Made by a program: the position numbers and the translations under genes. Source: CBDFNC01 sp965249895 (GTDB lineage Bacteria > Pseudomonadota > Gammaproteobacteria > Enterobacterales > CBDFNC01). From it: 64,000 nucleotides of DNA. The notes beneath the pieces were generated by a model that ran no database searches, had not been told where the DNA came from, and worked only from the letters and a program-made list of their open reading frames with translations. Positions within the stretch are counted from its first letter, which is position 1, and every line of letters starts with the position of its first letter. The DNA lies in NCBI GenBank assembly GCA_965249895.1, contig CBDFNC010000004.1, positions 930,001 to 994,000 on the forward strand, written 5' to 3'. This document shows, one piece after another, positions 26,643 to 36,019 of the stretch.

Positions 26643-28211
26643 ATGGAAAGCATATCTTACGATGTAGTTATTGTTGGCGCAGGCCCGTCAGGACTGGCAG
26701 CAGCGATTCGGTTAAAACAATTGTCAACAGCCTTATCTGTGTGCGTATTGGAAAAGTCCGCCGCTCTGGGCGGACATATTCTTTCGGGTGCTGTAATGGA
26801 CCCTAAGGCACTCGATGAATTAGCGCCTGACTGGCGAACAACGCTGGATGTCCCATTTCAGTCGGTGATCAGCGATAACTTTGTCTATTTACTTAATTCG
26901 AAATTCGGTCTACCCCTTTCACACCATTTCTTGCCACAAAGCCTGCACAATGATACTGACCTGTTGCTCTCCCTGGGTAGCCTGACCAAAGCCCTTGGTA
27001 AGAAAGCAGCAGGTTTAGGAGTGGATATCCTGCCTGGTTATACCGCAAGCAAGCTGCTTTTCGATGAAGCCGGAAAAACAATAGGGGTAGAAACCGGAGA
27101 TATGGGGCGCGATGTTCAGGGCCGGGAGATGACCAACTTCCAGCAAGGGGTCCACATTCTGGCGAAGGCTACATTCCTTGCCGAAGGGGCGAGAGGTCAT
27201 CTTACCCAAGCACTCCTGGATAAGGCTCACTTACAATATGGTCCCAACCCGCCACATTTCGGTCTTGGTCTAAAAGAGCTCTGGAAAATTCCTGCTCAAA
27301 AGCACCAACCCGGTTTCGTTTTACATGGTTTTGGCTGGCCACTGGGTAAACAAAACGGGGGGATCTTTTTATATCACCTCCCTAATAACACGGTAAGCCT
27401 GGGCTTAATTGCCGACCTAAATTACCGGGAAAGATCACTTGATCCCTTTGCGTTATTACAACAATTGAAGCTGCATCCAAGTATCAGCAGGCACCTTGAG
27501 GCTGCCGAACGCATCGGCTACGGCGCTAAAGTGATTAACAAGGGTGGATTATTTAGCCAGACACAAATAGGTCGAGATAACCTGGTTTTGCTCGGTTGCG
27601 ATGGTGGGTTTCTTAATCCGGCAAGATTAAAAGGCATTCATTGTGCCATCAAGACTGGAATGTTAGCTGCCGAGGCTTATGTCCAAAACAATGGCGCCAA
27701 CCTGGCTGTCGCCTACCAGGAACGCATCAATAATAGCTGGCTAGCCAAGGAACAAAAACAAGGACAATCGTTTGTACCCAATTTACACAAGTACGGCAAT
27801 GTGTTGGGTGGATTAAAAAACATGCTTGAGGAAAAGTTCGGGCGCTACAGCAAAAGTACAAAAAACAGTGTATCAGATCATCAGGCTTCTTTAGTTAACG
27901 GCAACAGCCTCCCCTTTGTTCCGGATAAAACACTCACCTTCGATTTGTCCAGCTCACTATATCTGACCAATCAGACGCATCGAGAAGATCAACCAAACCA
28001 CCTGATAATGAAGCCAATCCAGGCCCTTACAGGAGATGAGCCTTTACTGCATTTTTGCCCGGCAGGGGTATTCGAAAACCAAAAGGGAAAACTAATTTTA
28101 CATCCAGGTAACTGTTTACACTGCAAAACCTGTGATATTAAAGATCCACAACAAAACATCCGCTGGACCCCCCCTGAAGGAGGCTCTGGTCCTAACTACA
28201 GAGATATGTAA
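26643..28211 (+). CDS. Electron transfer flavoprotein:ubiquinone oxidoreductase
   Basis: Membrane-associated flavo-iron-sulfur enzyme that oxidises ETF and reduces ubiquinone. The 522-residue product starts with an FAD-binding motif (DVVIVGAGPSGLAAAIRL), has GAVMDPKALDEL, and ends in a ferredoxin-like 4Fe-4S region with four Cys (CPAGVF ... CLHCKTCDIKDP) followed by WTPPEGGSGPNY. It is somewhat shorter than many ETF-QOs (about 545-550). It is transcribed divergently from etfBA, completing the route from acyl-CoA dehydrogenases to the quinone pool. Confidence 0.95.
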   Translation: MESISYDVVIVGAGPSGLAAAIRLKQLSTALSVCVLEKSAALGGHILSGAVMDPKALDELAPDWRTTLDVPFQSVISDNFVYLLNSKFGLPLSHHFLPQSLHNDTDLLLSLGSLTKALGKKAAGLGVDILPGYTASKLLFDEAGKTIGVETGDMGRDVQGREMTNFQQGVHILAKATFLAEGARGHLTQALLDKAHLQYGPNPPHFGLGLKELWKIPAQKHQPGFVLHGFGWPLGKQNGGIFLYHLPNNTVSLGLIADLNYRERSLDPFALLQQLKLHPSISRHLEAAERIGYGAKVINKGGLFSQTQIGRDNLVLLGCDGGFLNPARLKGIHCAIKTGMLAAEAYVQNNGANLAVAYQERINNSWLAKEQKQGQSFVPNLHKYGNVLGGLKNMLEEKFGRYSKSTKNSVSDHQASLVNGNSLPFVPDKTLTFDLSSSLYLTNQTHREDQPNHLIMKPIQALTGDEPLLHFCPAGVFENQKGKLILHPGNCLHCKTCDIKDPQQNIRWTPPEGGSGPNYRDM

Positions 28212-28239
28212 ACTGATAAGGCGTATGAACTGCTATTGA

Positions 28240-29106
28240 TTAAATAAGGCGTTTCCAGTCTTTCACCCGGATATTAAAGAATCCAGAGTCTTCATACGCC
28301 TGGGTCACCATACCTCTTTCTTTTAGGATAGCGATTCCCGCATCTAAAGCCTTGGAAATTCGACTGCCATCTGGGTGCCGCCTGGAAACAGCGAAGTGCC
28401 GTGTACCAAATAAGGAAATTTTAATATTTGGTATAGGGACCAGCTTGACGCCTACAGGCTCAAATGACATATCTTGGGTTGGTTGAAACGGCGCTAATAA
28501 AAAATCAGCACGCCCGATATTCACCATTTTGACCATAGAAGACCATTTCACCGTATTGATCAGCTTCTTCATTTTCATGGTATTTAAGGTCTGCCAATCC
28601 TGAGTCCAGGCTTTGCTTGAGACCGCAATCAGGTCACGGATCTCTTCCAGGCTTCTTGATTTTAATGCAACGCGATTCGATTCAATGGTGTAGAGCCCGG
28701 CTTCAAACTGGCCGTTTTCAATAATAGCATCGGACACATAGAGCAACTCCTTGGAGTCAGTTAACAAGTCTAACCAAATAGAGTTCCCGCCCAATACCGC
28801 CCGCCCTGACAAGATCTGCTTAATAATTCGGGCGTGTGAGTCCGCCGATATAAACCGAATTGGCCAATCGATCCCTCCCAAGTGTAATGCTTGCTGAATA
28901 AGAACAACCTCAACCACATCACGTCGAGCGCCAACCCCTGAGTAGTCAGTGATAGTCAGCGGATCACGGCCATTGATATAATCTTCATAGTCCGCTTTAA
29001 CATCGGTAGGAAGAACAATAATTAACTGCTCTTTACTTTGTGCAGCATTCACTTGGGTTAGGCTGCTTCCAATCAGGCAAAATAGCAGTGCTATCAATCT
29101 CACCAC
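28240..29106 (-). CDS. Periplasmic solute-binding-like protein, ligand unknown
   Basis: About 288 residues, resembling the type-2 periplasmic binding fold (SBP_bac_3-like) without a recognisable transporter nearby. A signal peptide ends near VNAAQ (VVRLIALLFCLIGSSLTQVNAAQ region). I place the start at a GTG at 29106, preceded by GGAG at six bases, because the upstream ATG at 29145 adds a polar 13-residue lead (MMAGWGSDITEYD) in front of the signal peptide. Such orphan binding-like proteins are common in Alteromonadales; the job is unknown. Confidence 0.7.
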   Translation of the reverse strand: MVRLIALLFCLIGSSLTQVNAAQSKEQLIIVLPTDVKADYEDYINGRDPLTITDYSGVGARRDVVEVVLIQQALHLGGIDWPIRFISADSHARIIKQILSGRAVLGGNSIWLDLLTDSKELLYVSDAIIENGQFEAGLYTIESNRVALKSRSLEEIRDLIAVSSKAWTQDWQTLNTMKMKKLINTVKWSSMVKMVNIGRADFLLAPFQPTQDMSFEPVGVKLVPIPNIKISLFGTRHFAVSRRHPDGSRISKALDAGIAILKERGMVTQAYEDSGFFNIRVKDWKRLI

Positions 29107-29271
29107 GTCATACTCCGTTATATCGCTTCCCCAACCGGCCATCAAAAGAGCCGTTTTAGAAGCATTTTATTCTGGAAACACCCTAATGCCATCACATTAA
29201 GGCAGTGGAAGCGTTTAACTTATACAAGTTAGCAATATTTTATCACTTCCGATAGCTATAACAGACTAGTT

Positions 29272-30027
29272 TCAAAGAGATATCCCGCCATCTATTGCCA
29301 GAACACGACCATTCATATACTCATTTTTGATGACAAATAAGATAGCATCAGCCATTTCTTCCACCTCAGCCAGACGTCCGGTAGCAATACTTCCTATCAA
29401 CCTACCCAATGCTTTTTCCGGCAATGACGATATCATGCTTGTGTTAACCACTCCTGGCGCTATAGCAACCACTCTGATGCCGTACTGTGCCAGTTCTTTC
29501 GACCAGCAGGTCACCAGGGCGTTAACTCCGGCTTTACTGGCGCTATAGCTGGATTGACCATAATTTCCCTGAGCGGCAACGGAGGAAATGTTCACTATCA
29601 CCCCTTTTTTGTCCATTTTAATCATGGCGGATGCCATCGCCCTTCCCAGCAAAAAGCAGCCGGTCAGGTTGGTGTTAATCACGTTCTGCCAATCTGTTAA
29701 TGATAAGGGTTCGAGTTCGCCATGTCGTTGCCGCACAAGTAATCCATCTTTAAGTATCCCGGCACAATGAACTAACCCTTGAGGACAGCCTTGCGCTGAC
29801 AAAATATTACCAAATACCGAATTAACGCTTTCTTCATTAGTCACATCAAGGGTATAGCAAGTGCAGGAAGTTAAGGACTCACAGTAAGACTGGATCTCCT
29901 CCATGCCTTGCAACTCTTTATCGCACAGTATGAGTCGCGCCTTATTCCGGGCGAGTAATTTTGCACATGCGCCGCCTATACCACCAGCCGCTCCCGTGAT
30001 AACAAACAAGGTATTTTTTAGTTTCAT
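29272..30027 (-). CDS. Short-chain dehydrogenase/reductase, FabG-like
   Basis: 251-residue NAD(P)-dependent oxidoreductase of the classical SDR family. The cofactor motif TGAAGGIGGACAK, NTNLTG, catalytic Ser in NISSVAAQ, and Tyr/Lys in YSASKAG are all present. It resembles 3-oxoacyl-ACP or 3-hydroxyacyl-CoA reductases. It is transcribed away from the leucine-degradation operon (379 bases between starts), so it may serve acyl-CoA metabolism, but the substrate cannot be told. Confidence 0.88.
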   Translation of the reverse strand: MKLKNTLFVITGAAGGIGGACAKLLARNKARLILCDKELQGMEEIQSYCESLTSCTCYTLDVTNEESVNSVFGNILSAQGCPQGLVHCAGILKDGLLVRQRHGELEPLSLTDWQNVINTNLTGCFLLGRAMASAMIKMDKKGVIVNISSVAAQGNYGQSSYSASKAGVNALVTCWSKELAQYGIRVVAIAPGVVNTSMISSLPEKALGRLIGSIATGRLAEVEEMADAILFVIKNEYMNGRVLAIDGGISL

Positions 30028-30119
30028 TCCAATCCCTTAGCAATATTGTAACAATACGCGACATAAGAATGAGTTTAGAACTGATAGGAAAGAAGCGCTG
30101 GTTCATTAAACACAGGCAT

Positions 30120-30146
30120 AAAAAAATGGCCCCTAACAAGGGGCCA
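30120..30146 (-). terminator. Rho-independent terminator read on the minus strand, upstream of the SDR gene
   Basis: On the minus strand TGGCCCCT-TGTT-AGGGGCCA forms an eight-pair stem followed at once by seven T. It lies about 93 bases before the SDR start and downstream of no minus-strand gene, in the 379-base gap shared with liuA. It may be an attenuator in the SDR leader or the 3' end of a small RNA. The rest of this gap shows no gene. Confidence 0.7.
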
Positions 30147-30406
30147 AAGGAAACGTGTCTTGATTGTAACTTCCCGACTAGGCATCACAAAAAGGGACGC
30201 CGTGTTTGCAAGACCACTCTATAGCCCCAACCCATTACCGGCAACCTTTTATTAACACTTGGTTAACGATAAATCTAAAATCTTGCGCCAAGTCACAAAT
30301 AACTCTGGTTAAGCCCAACCAACCTGTAATAAAGCTTACCCCACTAATATCAATACCTTGACTATACTCTGTTGATATTAAAAACAATTAGTTTCAGGGA
30401 GGAAGC

Positions 30407-31576
30407 ATGTCACATTACCCCCTCGATGAACATCCGCTGCTGGACGATACCCTGCGCCTGTTAAAATCTGAAGTCATTCAATTTTGCCGGAACAAAATCG
30501 CCCCACTACGCGACCAGGTCGACCGACAAGGAGCGATACCAACTGACCTCTGGACAGAAATGGGGAATATGGGTTTACTCGGCGTTACCGCCCCCGCTGA
30601 ATTTGGAGGCCTGGAGCTGGGATACCTTGCCCATGTCATGGTTATGGAGCAAATTAGCCGAGCCAGTCCTTCGATAGGGTTAAGTTACGGCGCCCATTCA
30701 AACTTGTGCATCAATCAGCTTGCGCTACATGGTAACCCAGAGCAACAGCAAACTTATCTTCCCCCCCTCATTAGCGGCGAAAAAGTCGGCGCACTAGCCA
30801 TGAGCGAACCCAACGCTGGCTCAGATGTCATTAGCATGAAATTAAAGGCAGAAGTAACACCACAAGGCTTCGAGCTTAACGGCAGTAAGATGTGGATAAC
30901 AAACGGCCCTGAGGCAGAGGTTATCCTGGTTTATGGTAAAACCGCCCCCGATCAAGGCAGCCATGGAATTAGTTGCTTTATCGTCGATGGTGATAACCCG
31001 GGCCTGGTTAAGGCGCAGAAACTAGATAAGCTGGGTATGCGAGGCTCTCAAACCTGTGAACTCAATTTTAACCATTGCAGGTTAAACCAAGGCGCACTGT
31101 TAGGCGGACTGAACCAGGGAGTATCGGTACTGATGAAAGGTTTGGACTATGAGCGCTTAGTCCTGGCAGCAGGCCCCCTTGGGATCATGCTTGCTTGCCT
31201 GGATACTGCACTGCCTTATATCCGGGAACGCAAGCAGTTTGGCTCCCCTATCGGCTCGTTTCAATTGGTGCAAGCCAAAATCGCTGATATGTACAGTCGC
31301 TACCTGTCAAGCCGGGCCTTGGTATACCAGGTTGCCGCTAGCCTGGATCAGGGCAAGGTAAGGAAACAGGATACTGCCTGCGCTATCCTTTTCAGCGCCG
31401 AAGCCGCCACTCGGTGTGCTTTGGATACCATCCAGTTGTTAGGGGGTAATGGATACACAAATGAATATCCAGCGGGTCTGTTGCTAAGAGATGCCAAACT
31501 GTATGAAATCGGTGCGGGTACCACGGAAATAAGAAAGCTGCTTATAGGCCGAACTTTATTTGAAGAAACGCAATAG
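30407..31576 (+). CDS. liuA: Isovaleryl-CoA dehydrogenase
   Basis: FAD-dependent acyl-CoA dehydrogenase oxidising isovaleryl-CoA to 3-methylcrotonyl-CoA, the first committed step of leucine breakdown. The 389-residue product has SYGAHSNLCINQ, AMSEPNAGSDV, KMWITNGPEAE, LGMRGSQTCEL and, specific to isovaleryl-CoA dehydrogenases, KGLDYERLVLAAGPLGIM with the catalytic Glu in the middle of the chain instead of the C-terminal position used by other members; QLLGGNGYTNEYP and GTTEIRKLLIGR close it. First gene of the liu operon, with GGAGG before the ATG. Confidence 0.92.
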   Translation: MSHYPLDEHPLLDDTLRLLKSEVIQFCRNKIAPLRDQVDRQGAIPTDLWTEMGNMGLLGVTAPAEFGGLELGYLAHVMVMEQISRASPSIGLSYGAHSNLCINQLALHGNPEQQQTYLPPLISGEKVGALAMSEPNAGSDVISMKLKAEVTPQGFELNGSKMWITNGPEAEVILVYGKTAPDQGSHGISCFIVDGDNPGLVKAQKLDKLGMRGSQTCELNFNHCRLNQGALLGGLNQGVSVLMKGLDYERLVLAAGPLGIMLACLDTALPYIRERKQFGSPIGSFQLVQAKIADMYSRYLSSRALVYQVAASLDQGKVRKQDTACAILFSAEAATRCALDTIQLLGGNGYTNEYPAGLLLRDAKLYEIGAGTTEIRKLLIGRTLFEETQ

Positions 31577-31602
31577 GATCATGCCGTTTTAGGAAGGAGC
31601 TT

Positions 31603-33171
31603 ATGGCCATACTAAAAACCACCATCGATACCCAGGCAGAAGTATATGAACAAAATAAAATCCATTATTTGCATTTAATCGAAAGACTTAACCAAATCAC
31701 AGGAAAAGTGGCAGAAGGCGGCGGCGCCCAAAGTGCACGTAAGCACAGGGCAAAAGGTAAGTTGTTACCTCGAGAGCGAGTTATCCAGTTGTTAGACCCA
31801 GACAGCCCTTTGCTGGAATTAAGCCCTCTTGCCGCCCACCAGGTGTACCAGGACAAGGTGCCAGGCGCGGGTTTAATCACATGTATTGGCCTTATCCACT
31901 CTCGACCCGTAATGATTATCGCCAATGACGCCACCGTCAAAGGAGGAACCTATTACCCCCTCACGGTTAAAAAACACTTACGAGCACAGTCCATTGCGCA
32001 GAAACAACAACTCCCCTGTATCTACCTGGTGGATTCTGGCGGCGCATATTTACCCAAACAAGATGAAGTATTTCCTGATAGGGATCACTTTGGCCGTATT
32101 TTTTATAACCAGGCCAGAATGTCAGCCCAGGGGCTGACGCAAATTTCCGTTGTATTAGGCATGTGTATCGCCGGGGGCGCATACATCCCCGCCATGTCTG
32201 ATGAAACCATTATGGTAAAAAACCAGTCCACCATTTACCTTGCCGGCCCTGAATTAGTGAAGGCGGCAACGGGGGAAGTCGTGGATCAGGAAACTCTCGG
32301 GGGCGCTAAGATGCACACTAGCGTGTCCGGGGTAGCAGATAAGATGGTCAACTCCGACGAGCAAGCCATTAAATATGCAAGAAAAAGCATCGAGTATATC
32401 GCGGCTAAACCGGAATCAAACCGCCACGACTATGCTCCGCCACTTTATCCGGCCGAACAGTTGTATGGCATTTTAGGTCGGGACCTTTCTTCCCCTGTAG
32501 ACGCAAGGGAAATTATTGCCCGCTTGGTAGACAGCTCTGAGTTTCATGAATTCAAACCGGATTTTGGCACCAGCCTGTTAACCGGGTTTGCCAGTATTAA
32601 GGGATTTAAAGTGGGAATATTGGCCAACAATGGTGTTCTATTTTGCGACTCCGCACAAAAAGGCAGCCATTTTATCCAGCTGTGCCAACAGCGCCATATA
32701 CCCCTGCTATTCCTGCAAAATATCACTGGATTTATGGTGGGGAAACACGCCGAAAGCCAGGGTATTGCTAAATATGGCGCTCAGATGGTTAATGCTGTCG
32801 CCTGCGCCAACGTGCCCAAGCTCACCCTGATTTTTGGTTGCAGTTTCGGCGCCGGAAATTATGGCATGTGTGGTCGCGCTTTCGAGCCGGATTTCTTGTG
32901 GACCTGGCCCAATTCACGGATCTCTGTGATGGGAGGAAAACAAGCTGCATTTGTCTTATCCCAATTATCCGCCAAGGCAAATCACGATCATATTCACGAA
33001 TTATATCAACAACAAAGTGATCCCTATTACGCCTCCGCAAGGCTTTGGGATGATGGTATTCTCGATCCGCTGCACACTCGAGATACATTAGGGTTTGCCC
33101 TGGATTTGGTCTATCAACAGCAGCCTACACAAGCTGAACAGTCACAGGGGTACGGTATTTTTCGTATGTGA
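31603..33171 (+). CDS. liuB: 3-Methylcrotonyl-CoA carboxylase beta subunit
   Basis: Carboxyltransferase subunit that carboxylates 3-methylcrotonyl-CoA using carboxybiotin carried by an alpha subunit. 522 residues; motifs KVPGAGLITCIGLIHSRPVMIIANDATVKGG-like region, VDSGGAYLPKQDEVFPDRDHFGRIF, GMCIAGGAYIPAMSDE and GCSFGAGNYGMCGRAF are those of MCC beta subunits. It has an AGGAAGGAG site before the ATG and sits 26 bases after liuA. The alpha (biotin-carboxylase) gene that normally accompanies it is not in this window. Confidence 0.93.
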   Translation: MAILKTTIDTQAEVYEQNKIHYLHLIERLNQITGKVAEGGGAQSARKHRAKGKLLPRERVIQLLDPDSPLLELSPLAAHQVYQDKVPGAGLITCIGLIHSRPVMIIANDATVKGGTYYPLTVKKHLRAQSIAQKQQLPCIYLVDSGGAYLPKQDEVFPDRDHFGRIFYNQARMSAQGLTQISVVLGMCIAGGAYIPAMSDETIMVKNQSTIYLAGPELVKAATGEVVDQETLGGAKMHTSVSGVADKMVNSDEQAIKYARKSIEYIAAKPESNRHDYAPPLYPAEQLYGILGRDLSSPVDAREIIARLVDSSEFHEFKPDFGTSLLTGFASIKGFKVGILANNGVLFCDSAQKGSHFIQLCQQRHIPLLFLQNITGFMVGKHAESQGIAKYGAQMVNAVACANVPKLTLIFGCSFGAGNYGMCGRAFEPDFLWTWPNSRISVMGGKQAAFVLSQLSAKANHDHIHELYQQQSDPYYASARLWDDGILDPLHTRDTLGFALDLVYQQQPTQAEQSQGYGIFRM

Positions 33172-33187
33172 AATCTTCGAGGTATTT

Positions 33188-33958
33188 ATGACATATCAAT
33201 ACATCAAGTTTGAGCAGCACCCCGACCACAGGGTGATAACCCTTGCTCGGGAAAATAAAGGGAATGCACTCAATGGTGAATTTGTCGCAGAGTTAACCGA
33301 CGCCTTACTTCAAATAGAAAACAGCCCTCATCTCGGCCCTTTATTAATTAACGCCAATGGCAAACATTTTTGTACCGGGGCCGACCTTGCCTGGATGAAG
33401 GAAATGGCTAACGCCACGCAGGAGCAAAATAGTAAGGATGCCAGTGCCCTATTTCAACTAATGCACCGCTTAGATAATCTCCCCGTTTTTACACTTGCAA
33501 GCGTTCAGGGCAGCATTTTCGGCGGCGGACTCGGTGTGCTGGCATGTTGCGACATGGTCATCGCTACTGACAACTGTCAATTTTGCTTTAGCGAAGTAAA
33601 GCTAGGCTTGGTCCCTGCGGTTATTACCCCCTTTATACTCAAGGTAACAGGACGAAAACAGGCAAGGCGGTGGATGTTAACCGCAGCTTCTTTTAATAGC
33701 GAAATAGCCAAAACCTTAGGCTTAGTGGATAAGGTGGTAAACCCCGAAAGATTGCAACTAGAAGCCACCAACATATTGGCGCAACAATCGGCTAACTCTT
33801 ACCAGGCAATACAGGCATGCAAATCCTTAGTACAAGCTATCGAAACCAGCCAAAATATAGAAAAAGAATGTGTGACGGCCTTAACCACTATTCGAGCAGG
33901 CGAAGATGCCAAAGGGCGGTTGAGCCGGTTTCTGAAAACTAAACAATCCGATGATTGA
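33188..33958 (+). CDS. liuC: Methylglutaconyl-CoA hydratase (enoyl-CoA hydratase family)
   Basis: Crotonase-fold enzyme adding water to 3-methylglutaconyl-CoA to form HMG-CoA. The 256-residue product has the oxyanion-hole motifs (KHFCTGADLAWMKEM and QGSIFGGGLGVLACCD) and SEVKLGLVPAVI. The frame is open from 33095 inside liuB, but the ATG at 33188 with GAGGT five bases upstream gives the family N-terminus (MTYQYIKFEQH). It follows liuB by 16 bases. Position between liuB and the lyase gene fits the assignment to the leucine pathway. Confidence 0.88.
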   Translation: MTYQYIKFEQHPDHRVITLARENKGNALNGEFVAELTDALLQIENSPHLGPLLINANGKHFCTGADLAWMKEMANATQEQNSKDASALFQLMHRLDNLPVFTLASVQGSIFGGGLGVLACCDMVIATDNCQFCFSEVKLGLVPAVITPFILKVTGRKQARRWMLTAASFNSEIAKTLGLVDKVVNPERLQLEATNILAQQSANSYQAIQACKSLVQAIETSQNIEKECVTALTTIRAGEDAKGRLSRFLKTKQSDD

Positions 33959-34072
33959 AATACAAGTTAGGGCCCAAAGAAGCCTGAATTAATACCGAAC
34001 ATTTAACAGATTAAATAGGCTTACCTGGATCGAGAGTTGGGTACGCCACCCTTTTTTTAGAAGGTACATAAG

Positions 34073-34939
34073 ATGCCGCAAATAAAGATAGTCGAAGTTA
34101 GCCCAAGAGACGGACTACAGAGCCTGACGCCAATCCTATCTGTTGAAGATAAAGTGACCTTTATAAAAATGCTAGCCACTACGGGTATTCAACAGATCGA
34201 GGCTGGAGCATCCGTTTCACCAAGGCACGTACCACAGATGGCATCTTCGGGAGAGGTATTTAAAGGTATTTCTGGCACTAAAAACGTGCGCTTTAGTGCC
34301 TTAGTCGCCAATTTAAAAGGAGCACAACTAGCCAGCCAATGGCAACCAAACCAACTGGCGTTTGTCATTGCCGCATCAGAGACATTTAATAAGAAAAATA
34401 CGGGAATGGATATCACACAGAGCCTCGAACAGCTGACACTTATTCAGCGACAGTTCAAACTTCCCATTCGCGTATATATTTCAACAGCCTTTCATTGCCC
34501 TTTTACCGGCAAAGTTTCCCTCAGCCAGGTTGAAACGCTGACCAACAAGCTTAAATCCATGGGAATTCAGCATCTTAGCTTAGCGGACACCACTGATCAA
34601 GCGACCCCAAAACAAATACAATCCTTGCTAAAAACTGTATTTTCTACCTATCCAAATGAAAATGTTGCATTACATTTACACAACCGCCATCACTTAGCGG
34701 TCGCCAATTTATATGTTGCATTAGAATCCGGGCTTGCCGTTGTAGATTGCGCCGTAGCAGGACTCGGCGGTTGCCCGTGCGCGGGTGATTTTAACGGGAA
34801 TATCGCGACAGAAATTGTCCTAGAGTTGCTTAACCGACTCAATATTAAACACAACATAGATATGGACCGACTTTATCTATGCGGTGAATATATCTGTAAA
34901 AAACTGAATACTCCCTATCCATTTAGACACTTATTTTGA
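34073..34939 (+). CDS. liuE: Hydroxymethylglutaryl-CoA lyase
   Basis: Cleaves HMG-CoA to acetyl-CoA and acetoacetate, the last step of leucine degradation. 288 residues with the DRE-TIM start EVSPRDGLQ, IEAGASVSPRHVPQM, DTTDQATP, HLHNRHHLAVANL and the catalytic-Cys loop GLGGCPCAGDFNGN. It ends ...PYPFRHLF, shorter than mitochondrial lyases and a little shorter than many bacterial ones (about 298-300). It follows liuC after 114 bases, the place where liuD normally sits. Confidence 0.92.
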   Translation: MPQIKIVEVSPRDGLQSLTPILSVEDKVTFIKMLATTGIQQIEAGASVSPRHVPQMASSGEVFKGISGTKNVRFSALVANLKGAQLASQWQPNQLAFVIAASETFNKKNTGMDITQSLEQLTLIQRQFKLPIRVYISTAFHCPFTGKVSLSQVETLTNKLKSMGIQHLSLADTTDQATPKQIQSLLKTVFSTYPNENVALHLHNRHHLAVANLYVALESGLAVVDCAVAGLGGCPCAGDFNGNIATEIVLELLNRLNIKHNIDMDRLYLCGEYICKKLNTPYPFRHLF

Positions 34940-35000
34940 GCCTTGAACTTCTACCCAGTAAAGGTAAAACTGCCAATTTAACTGTCATTTTGAAGCAAGT

Positions 35001-35804
35001 ATGAAATTTAGAAGCCTGTGCAACGAAGTCATTTTCGGTACCTCAACACGAGCAGGAAAGCTGTTTGACCTTTGTCTTTTTATCGCAATTCTAAGCAGCG
35101 TTGGTATTGTACTGGCTGACTCGGTAACAGCCTTACCGCTTCTTATCACACGATTTTTATTGCCTTAGAGTGGGGCTTTACTTTGCTTTTTACCCTGGAG
35201 TACATACTACGCTTATATGCCTCCCCGAACCCACGAGGGTATGCTTTTTTTTTATGGCGTTATCGATTTACTGGCGATTATTCCAGTCTACCTAACCTTG
35301 CTTTTGCCCGGCGCTCAATACCTACTCGTTATCCGTATACTTAGAGTACTGCGCATATTTCGTATTCTAAAATTGATGCGTTATTTGGTGGAAGCGAACA
35401 CCTTACTCAGATCCCTCATCGCCGCCAAGCGGAAGATTTTCGTATTCCTGATCTCCGTCGCCCTGCTTATTATCATTTTTGGCAGCCTGATGTTTTTAAT
35501 AGAAGGTCCCGAGAACGGATTTACCAGTATCCCCAAAAGCATATATTGGGCTATCGTCACAATAACTACCGTCGGCTACGGCGACATCAGTCCGGCCACT
35601 CCCCTGGGACAAGCCCTGGCATCCCTGACCATGCTGATCGGCTACTCTATCCTGGCCGTTCCCACAGGCATTATCACCGCCGAGTTAGCACAAGAAATCC
35701 GGAAAGAGAAAGAAAACCATGTTTGCAGTAATTGCGAGCGTTCTGGATATGATAACGACGCTAACTATTGTAAATTCTGCGGTAGTGACATTACCATTAG
35801 TTAA
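35001..35804 (+). pseudogene. Voltage-gated-type potassium channel gene with two compensating frameshifts
   Basis: Encodes a VIC/Kv-like ion channel of about 267 residues: cytoplasmic start from ATG 35001 (KFRSLCNEVIFGTSTRAGKLFDL), S1-S4 helices with an Arg-rich S4 (LVIRILRVLRIFRILKLMRYL), pore with the K+ filter TTVGYGDIS, and a C-terminal zinc-ribbon tail (CSNCERSGYDND..YCKFCG). The reading frame leaves frame near 35124-35126 (one base missing) and returns at a run of nine T at 35245-35253 (one base too many); the segment between is conserved only in the shifted frame (ALEWGFTLLFTLEYILRLYAS). An ATG at 35217 opens the 3' two-thirds alone. Confidence 0.78.
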
Positions 35805-36019
35805 ATTCGTAATTTCCCCTAACACTAAGCCCTTACCAAGCTTGCTGCCTCAATAATAAGGTCTGTCATCTTCGAAAGCACACGAAAAATTGCTAATAAA
35901 ACAGCTATTTAATGCGGCAAAATATTTTGTTTCGAACTAGTCTTAAATCAAGGATATGAAATCCTGTAACGGTTTTTCCTTTCTTTATTTTTAAGAGCAT
36001 AACTTTGGGGGAATGGGTT

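Noticed and set aside
33095..33187. Longer start for liuC inside liuB
   Set aside because: The extension is out-of-frame liuB sequence without family similarity; GAGGT precedes the ATG at 33188.
34030..34062. Terminator between liuC and liuE (GGGT-ACGCC-ACCC then T-run)
   Set aside because: The stem is only four pairs, too weak to call, although the T-run is notable; it could contribute to lower liuE expression.
35217..35804. Channel gene starting at the ATG at 35217 as a complete gene
   Set aside because: It would lack the first helices; the conserved N-terminus and middle segment are found upstream in two frames, so this is part of a disrupted longer gene.
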